From Priapulus caudatus (lineage: Eukaryota > Priapulida > Priapulimorpha > Priapulimorphida > Priapulidae), in the NCBI RefSeq assembly GCF_000485595.1, contig NW_014577115.1, forward strand, positions 321,726 to 345,152: a stretch of 23,427 nucleotides of DNA, read 5' to 3'. The position numbers and the translations under genes are program-made. A model generated the notes under the pieces. That model searched no databases. It was not told the origin of the DNA and saw only the letters and a list, made by a program, of their open reading frames with translations. Shown here one piece after another: positions 18,448 through 23,427 of this stretch (the stretch's first letter is position 1; the number at the start of each line of letters is the position of its first letter).

Positions 18448-20067
18448 TTAGTAATTATTAGGCTTAGCACAACTAGCTTCAGCTGGGCGGGACTGCCACG
18501 TCAGCGAGCTATCGTAAAGGTCCGCCGCCTTATCGCTTTCCATCCGCGACAGTCGCTGGCACGATGTCAACGTCACAGTGGTTCTGAGGTCACGACCCAA
18601 GCGACAGCGCAGAATGCGGTTGAATGTGGATCGGTAATCGCGACTGAACATGGCGTAGACGAAAGGGTTGATGCCGGAGTTGCAGTAGCCGAGCCAGAAA
18701 CACACGGAGAAAACGAGAGATGGGATGCAATCGCTACAGAACGCCTCGACGAAGTAGATTGTGAAGAAAGGTAGCCAGCAGACGATGAAGGCTCCGACGA
18801 TGATTCCCAGCGTCTTAGCAGCCTTCATCTCTCGCGTGAACTTCTTAAAGTCGCGTCGCAATTTTAAGATCATGTGAAGTCTGTGCGTGCCGCTAGTGTC
18901 GCCGTCTATCGCCTCTTCGCCGAAGCCGCCGCCGTTTTGCGGTTGCCGCGAGCAACCGGTTCCGTTTTCCAGCGAGTTGATACTCCCAGACGAGGGAACC
19001 GAATCGACGTCGCTTTTCGACCTTTGTAGCTGTTCCGATAGCTGCCGCCGGGCGGCGCGTTTATCAGCGGGGTCGCTGCTGCGAAACTGCAGTATTCCGG
19101 ATTTCCGGCCGCACTGCAGCACGGGGCTCGGCGGCTCCGTCACAAGCGAGTCCTCTCGCGAGATGCTGCGAGATGTGAGCATGGCCGCCTGCGCCGCCGC
19201 CGCGAGACGGACGGTGCCGCCGCCACGGTGGATGCGCAGCCCGCCGCCGGCGCGACCGGTCACCTCCTTGAAGCCTCGTTTCATCGCGCGGCTGCTGCGC
19301 GTCGCGAGGACGTAGATGCGCCAGTAGAAGAACGCCATGACAAACATCGGAATGAAGAAGGAACCCAGCGCCGAGTAGACGCGATAGCCGCGGTCTGAGA
19401 TAAGCGTGCACTGCGTCGCCCGCCGACACGCCTCATCCAGCGCCGACGCTACTCCGACGCTGACGTTCCCCGCTGCGTCGGACGCGGACGCGTTACCCGC
19501 TGCCCCGTCCTCGAGCGCTCGCCTGAGCGGCGCGCCTACCTCGTTCCAGCCGAGCAGCGGCGGGATGCAGACGAGGAAGGCGACCACCCAGACGACGACG
19601 ATCAGAGCTTTGCCTCGCGCGGGAACCATGAGGCGAGGGTAGTGCATCGGGTAGGCGATAGCGATGTATCTATCGAGACTGATCGCACACAGGTGCAGAA
19701 TGGAGGCTGTACACAGCAGCACGTCGATTGCCAGCCAGAGGCTACACCACACCTCGTCGAACAGCCACTCGTCTAGCACCTCCAGCGTGAGAGAGTACGG
19801 CAGTACGGCGATGCCTACCAGCAGGTCGGCGACGGCCAGCGAGCAGATAAAGAGGTTTGTTGTCGTGCGGAGTTTCTTGGTGACAACGACGGCCGTCACG
19901 ACGAGCGCGTTTCCGCAGACGATGACGGCAGCGATGAGAACGAGGGCGGCAAAGCTGGCCACGATGTGCCAGCTAGCAGGGCGGCTTAGCACGTCAACAC
20001 AAGGTGCTGACGCTGCTGCTGCTGCGTCGGGTGGTGGTGGCGCTGGTAGCGCTACTGCCGCGGACAT
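18448..20067 (-). CDS. Oamb: OAMB-like (alpha1-type) octopamine receptor, class A GPCR
   Basis: A single open frame of 539 residues encodes a complete seven-helix plasma-membrane receptor of the biogenic-amine class. TM1 is about 34-59 (GN at 52-53) and TM2 about 71-91 (LAVADLLVG, D81). TM3 has the disulfide Cys at 108, the amine-binding Asp at 115 (AIDVLLCTASILHLCAISLD) and DRY at 132-134. TM4 has W160. The second outer loop has two N-glycosylation sequons (N192, N201) and Cys 214 and 220. TM5 reads SALGSFFIPMFVMAFFYWR, with Ser 232 and 236. TM6 reads CWLPFFTIY (W431, F434, F435, Y438), and TM7 FWLGYCNSGINPFVY (NPxxY 467-471). A possible palmitoylated Cys is at 488. The third inner loop is long (about 255-412) and begins RAMKRGFK...LRIHRGG, which with FCSDCIPSLVF and FWLGYCNS resembles OAMB-type octopamine receptors from memory. 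Those couple to Gq/calcium, sometimes cAMP. The ATG at 20067 is the first after an in-frame TGA at 20089-20091 and has A at -3. A vertebrate-type alpha1-adrenergic assignment is the main alternative. Confidence 0.9.
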   Translation of the reverse strand: MSAAVALPAPPPPDAAAAASAPCVDVLSRPASWHIVASFAALVLIAAVIVCGNALVVTAVVVTKKLRTTTNLFICSLAVADLLVGIAVLPYSLTLEVLDEWLFDEVWCSLWLAIDVLLCTASILHLCAISLDRYIAIAYPMHYPRLMVPARGKALIVVVWVVAFLVCIPPLLGWNEVGAPLRRALEDGAAGNASASDAAGNVSVGVASALDEACRRATQCTLISDRGYRVYSALGSFFIPMFVMAFFYWRIYVLATRSSRAMKRGFKEVTGRAGGGLRIHRGGGTVRLAAAAQAAMLTSRSISREDSLVTEPPSPVLQCGRKSGILQFRSSDPADKRAARRQLSEQLQRSKSDVDSVPSSGSINSLENGTGCSRQPQNGGGFGEEAIDGDTSGTHRLHMILKLRRDFKKFTREMKAAKTLGIIVGAFIVCWLPFFTIYFVEAFCSDCIPSLVFSVCFWLGYCNSGINPFVYAMFSRDYRSTFNRILRCRLGRDLRTTVTLTSCQRLSRMESDKAADLYDSSLTWQSRPAEASCAKPNNY

Positions 20068-20376
20068 TGTAGGTGGCGCCCTCTCAGATCATGATGGCTA
20101 CCTATTTGGAAAACTCGGAATAAAAATTCGGTATGCACACGTACGCACGCGCGTACAAACACATTATATGCACGGGCGAACGGACGTACAGGCACCCATG
20201 CACACACGCAAGTGCGCGTATAAACACACGCGCGGACCCACGCACACACACACATACACACGCACGTACGCAGTCAAACATACACGGGCACATGAACGGA
20301 TGAACATACATGCACACACGCGCACGCACGTAATCATTCACACACACACGCGCACGCGCACGCACGCACACACGCA

Positions 20377-20378
<2 letters not shown>
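20068..20378 (-). promoter_or_regulatory. 5' flank of the intact receptor, CA-rich
   Basis: The sequence upstream of the receptor start carries an in-frame stop 22 bases before the ATG. A weak TATA-like CATATAAT lies on the minus strand about 100 bases upstream (20162-20170), with CA/GCAC-rich sequence beyond. The block is shared with copy A. The promoter assignment is by position only; an additional 5' UTR exon further right cannot be excluded. Plus-strand open frames crossing here (19664-20515) are shadows of the receptor and the repeat. Confidence 0.35.
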
Positions 20379-20430
<52 letters not shown>

Positions 20431-20445
20431 ACACAACCACACACA

Positions 20446-20514
<69 letters not shown>
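20379..20514. repeat. CA run joined head-on to a TG run
   Basis: A (CA)n run of about 70 bp with a few breaks (20379-20447) meets a perfect (TG)n run of 67 bp (20448-20514) at an ACACAGTGTG centre. The two halves are reverse complements, so the whole is a perfect-to-near-perfect dinucleotide palindrome. It lies about 310 bp upstream of the receptor start. Confidence 0.95.
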
Positions 20515-20516
<2 letters not shown>

Positions 20517-21082
20517 CGATAGAGATCAGAAGTGGGAAAGAGATGAAGGGACAGGGAGCGTGAGAAAAATGAGAGAGCGAGAGAGGCGGATATCGAGACA
20601 GAGGCAGAAAGGGGGAGCAAGCGAGAGTAAGAACGCGAAGAGGCAAGTCTCTATTTGTAAGTATTTGCCTGGCAGATGTAATGTAATGAGGTCGCGGGAG
20701 GTGTACATACAGCGCCTGATCCATCCATCTGTAGATTGAATAGCTGTTTATCCTACATGTGCATAGGACGCATATCTAGAATACCATGACTTCCGCTGCT
20801 AATTAGAAACGAGTTATCGATCTGTGAATTAGCCAAATCATGTTTGTGCGTCTCTGGTCATTGCTTCACGCATCTTAGCTCTTAACATGTGCCACCTACT
20901 AGACAACCAAAACTAAAGGTGCAGTAAAATGTGATACATATAATAACCGAGATCATATAAACTGATATTTGAAAGTATATGTTGTCAGAAACATCAAAAA
21001 TATTCATAACTATCATTAGTCTAAACGGTAGCATACGGTTTACAAGACTTCACGCGTAAAAGCCATAGGCATTCTGGACTAC

Positions 21083-21090
21083 TGACGTCA
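21083..21090. promoter_or_regulatory. CRE consensus TGACGTCA
   Basis: This is a perfect palindromic cAMP response element, about 1.0 kb upstream of the receptor ATG. CREB/ATF bZIP factors bind this sequence. An 8-bp match is expected by chance about once per 65 kb, so position is the only added support. Confidence 0.35.
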
Positions 21091-21393
21091 TAGCTATCAT
21101 GACAACGGCCACAGGTTCGAAGTCTAAAACGGGAACGAACGCATAAACACGGCAACATAATTATTATTGCGCGTATACGAAATGGATATTAGTTTTTCTA
21201 TCCGGCCCCAGTGGCGATACAATAAGAAGAGAGCATGCACTATGCACAGAAATAACCGTAGCAACGAGGAACCGTTAGACGTATTCGTACATTCGAGTCG
21301 GTTCTTAATTTTGATCACAGCGTACTTACGTCTCCTTTTCATCTGGTGGTAAACACATTCACCATTAGGTTAGCCGACGTGAACGCTCACCTA

Positions 21394-21423
21394 CCCCTAA
21401 CCCTAACCTTAACTCTAACCTTA
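21394..21423 (-). repeat. Degenerate telomere-like run (CCCTAA type)
   Basis: CCCCTAACCCTAACCTTAAC is followed by TCTAACCTTAG: about five units, two of them exact CCCTAA. Its orientation is opposite to the run at 22092. Confidence 0.7.
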
Positions 21424-21829
21424 GACTCACGTTTCTTTATTCACTCGTCAGATATTTTTGCATTCTGTCAAAGAAAGCAAATATAATTATGATCTGTATC
21501 ATAACTCATCATGACCTAGTCATTTCTTGTGCTACGTTCTGCAATGTTTTCCATTGGCAGGGCTCGGTGTAAGTGCTATTATACATAATACGCTGCGTGC
21601 TATTAATAGTAAATATATAGATTTTTAATAACCTGACAGAGGAAATGAACATCCCCTAATAGCTTTATCGTGAGGTTAAAGTGATTACGTCACCGTAAAT
21701 AGTAAAAGTAAAAAAAATCATGTCCACTTTTTCACAAAATGTAAGTGATTCTGTTCACTTTTTATGGTTAAATTGCTGCATTATACTTCCTATTTTGCTA
21801 TTCCGTTCAATGTGAACAAACACCATGTT

Positions 21830-21851
21830 ATCATGACATTAATGTCGTGAT
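21830..21851. other. 22-bp near-perfect palindrome
   Basis: The centre GACATTAATGTC (12 bp) is a perfect palindrome. It extends to 22 bp with a single mismatched pair (A against G). Possible protein-binding site; function unknown. Confidence 0.4.
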
Positions 21852-22091
21852 CAATATATCAAACTAGTTGAAAAACAATCTTATCAGGTAAGAATTTGAT
21901 AATACATTCAGCGCCGTTAGTACTTACTTTTCATGTAAAAAAAAATCGCAACAAACATTTTACGAATTTTGCACAGTGGAAAGATAGTGATCCGCTTGGG
22001 GACGGCTCTGATTGGCTAATTTTGTCTCTTATTTATTTATTTATTTTTATTTTTTGGCTAATTTTTTTTTATTTTAGAATTAGGGATAGAT

Positions 22092-22137
22092 TTAGGGTTA
22101 GGGTTAGGGTTAGGATTAGGGTTAGGGTTAGGGTTAA
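22092..22137 (+). repeat. Interstitial telomeric repeat, TTAGGG x7
   Basis: Six exact TTAGGG units and one TTAGGA (22110-22115) run from 22092 to 22133, followed by TTAA. TTAGGG is the ancestral animal telomere repeat. Short internal runs arise by break repair, telomerase action or inside satellites. Confidence 0.9.
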
Positions 22138-22330
22138 CTGATTTTTATATCCGCAACTTATTTCTGTATTCACTATCTCTCCCCTGAGACCTACTAACAT
22201 TTTACAAACACCATAGAAAATTCGTGACGTAGTCAATTTAACAATGGCGGAAACTCAACGTGACCGCCCCTCGTCATGTGTTGTCGCAGCTGACTTTCAA
22301 AATTCGGGACCAGCCGTGCACATCACCGAG

Positions 22331-22505
22331 GTTTGTGATTTTAGACCCGGAATTCTTAGGAATGGATTTTACTTGTCTCGGAATAGATACGATGAGCGTC
22401 GGGATATACACGATTCGTGTCGGGATAGATAGATACCATTCGTGTGGAATAGATTCTGGAAAGATTGCGTTAAGTGGTGGAATTGATTCCATTCGTGTCG
22501 GAATA
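22331..22505 (+). repeat. Degenerate leading edge of the 17-bp minisatellite
   Basis: Before the regular array starts, related but diverged units of about 17-22 bp can be seen: CTCGGAATAGATAC, CGTGTCGGGATAGATAG, TTCGTGTGGAATAGATTC, TTCGTGTCGGAATAGATCAC. They pass smoothly into the canonical unit. This resembles the usual decay at array edges, where homogenisation is weaker. Confidence 0.7.
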
Positions 22506-23427
22506 GATCACGCTCGTGCGTGGATCACGCTCGTGGATAGATCACGCTCGTGGGTGGATCACGCTCGTGGGTAGATCACGCACGTGGGTGGATCACGCTC
22601 GTGGGTGAATCACGCTCGTGGGTGGATCACGCTCTTGGGTAGATCACGCACGTGGGTGGATCACGCTCGTGGGTAGATCACGCTCGTGGGTGGATCACAC
22701 TCTTGGGTAGATCATGCTCGTGGGTGGATCACGCTCTTGGGTAGATCATGCTCGTGGGTGGATCACGCTCTTGGGTAGATCATGCTCGTGGGTGGATCAC
22801 ACTCTTGGGTAGATCATGCTCGTGGGTGGATCACACTCTTGGGTAGATCATGCTCGTGGGTGGATTACGCTCGTGGGTAGATTACGCTCGTTGGTAGCTC
22901 ACGCTCGAGGGTGGATCACGTTCGTGGGTGAATCACGCTCCTGGGTGGATCACGCTCGTGGATAGATCACGCACGTGGGTAGATCACGCTCGTGGATTGA
23001 TCACGCACGTGGGTGGATCACGCTCGTGGGTGGATCACGCTCGTGGATAGATCACGCTCGTGGATAGATCACGCTCGTGGGTGGATCACGCTCATGGGTA
23101 GATCACGCACGTGGGTGAATCACGCTCGTGGGTGGATCATGCTCGTGGGAGGATCACGCTCGTGAGTGGATCACGCTCGTGAGTAGATCACGCACGTAGG
23201 TAGATCACGCTCGTGGGTGGATCACGCTCGTGGGTGGATCACGCTCGTGGGTGGATCACGCACGTGGATAGATCACGCTCGTGGGTTGATCACGCATGTG
23301 GGTGGATCACGCTCGTGGGTAGATCACGCACGTGGATAGATCACGCTCGTGGGTGGATCACGCACGTGGGTGGATCACGCTCGTGGGTGGATCACGCTCG
23401 TGGGTGGATCACGCACGTGGATAGATC
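22506..23427 (+). repeat. 17-bp minisatellite array, right end of window
   Basis: About 54 copies of the same unit as at 1-1630, in the same orientation, running off the right edge. At 22686-22858 the units alternate strictly between GTGGGTGGATCAC(A/G)CTC and TTGGGTAGATCATGCTC, making a 34-bp higher-order unit repeated about five times. Indels are absent over most of the array. Confidence 0.97.

Larger units (their letters stand above)
20515..22330. other. AT-rich region with no recognisable gene
   Basis: About 1.8 kb upstream of the receptor (in its orientation). It opens with a short GAGA-rich stretch to about 20640, then AT-rich sequence. Open frames are below 105 codons and none is recognised. 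It holds a CRE-like site, two telomere-like runs and a palindrome, listed separately, and a T-rich (TTTA)n stretch near 22033-22075. Confidence 0.65.

Noticed and set aside
18448-20067. Receptor as a processed retrocopy
   Set aside because: No poly(A) tract follows the stop and no flanking target duplication is visible; the two copies share non-transcribed-looking flanks instead.
19664-20515. Plus-strand open frame of 283 codons opposite the receptor
   Set aside because: Its first half is the antisense of the GC-rich receptor CDS and its second half translates the CA/TG repeat.
21100-21135. tRNA suggested by GGTTCGA near 21115
   Set aside because: No matching acceptor, D-arm or anticodon arm could be built around it.

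Overview
This looks like a piece of an animal (metazoan) nuclear genome, most likely a marine invertebrate and probably a protostome. It is AT-rich, dominated by micro- and minisatellites, and carries TTAGGG-type telomere-like runs. Its one intact gene is a single-exon aminergic G-protein-coupled receptor whose closest remembered relatives are the alpha1-like (OAMB-type) octopamine receptors. I cannot name the species. A run of 10 Ns at 11851-11860 shows that this is a draft scaffold. Several inner segments are so rich in one-base insertions and deletions that uncorrected long-read sequence is a serious possibility.

Layout, left to right. 1-1630: a 17-bp minisatellite. 1631-3827: AT-rich DNA without a recognisable gene, holding a 20-bp perfect palindrome and a perfect RFX-type X-box. 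3828-4261: alternating GT/GC tract. 4262-6560: a frame-broken second copy of the receptor locus (copy A, coding remnant 4580-6209, minus strand). 6390-7440: CA, AT and TACA simple repeats. 7441-7955: unassigned. 7956-10618: a very ragged 25-bp minisatellite. 10619-11850: unassigned, with a short possible coding remnant, a diverged direct repeat, and GTT and TC tracts. 11851-11860: gap. 12117-14850 and 16120-18095: the two arms of a large, diverged inverted repeat, each holding a copy of a MITE-like element, around a 1.3-kb purine-only (GA) spacer. 18095-20380: the intact receptor locus (copy B, CDS 18448-20067, minus strand). 20379-20514: a CA run joined head-on to a TG run. 20515-22330: AT-rich DNA with a CRE, telomere-like runs and a palindrome. 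22330-23427: the 17-bp minisatellite again, in the same orientation as at the left end.

Only one gene product can be supported: a class A GPCR with the amine-binding aspartate, DRY, CWLPFF and NPxxY motifs. Copies A and B share non-coding flanks as well as coding sequence, so they are copies of a locus, not of an mRNA. They differ mainly by indels, spread through coding and non-coding parts alike. Either copy A is a recent, unconstrained duplicate, or it is the same locus represented twice by error-prone reads. No RNA gene, CRISPR array or prokaryotic feature was found.
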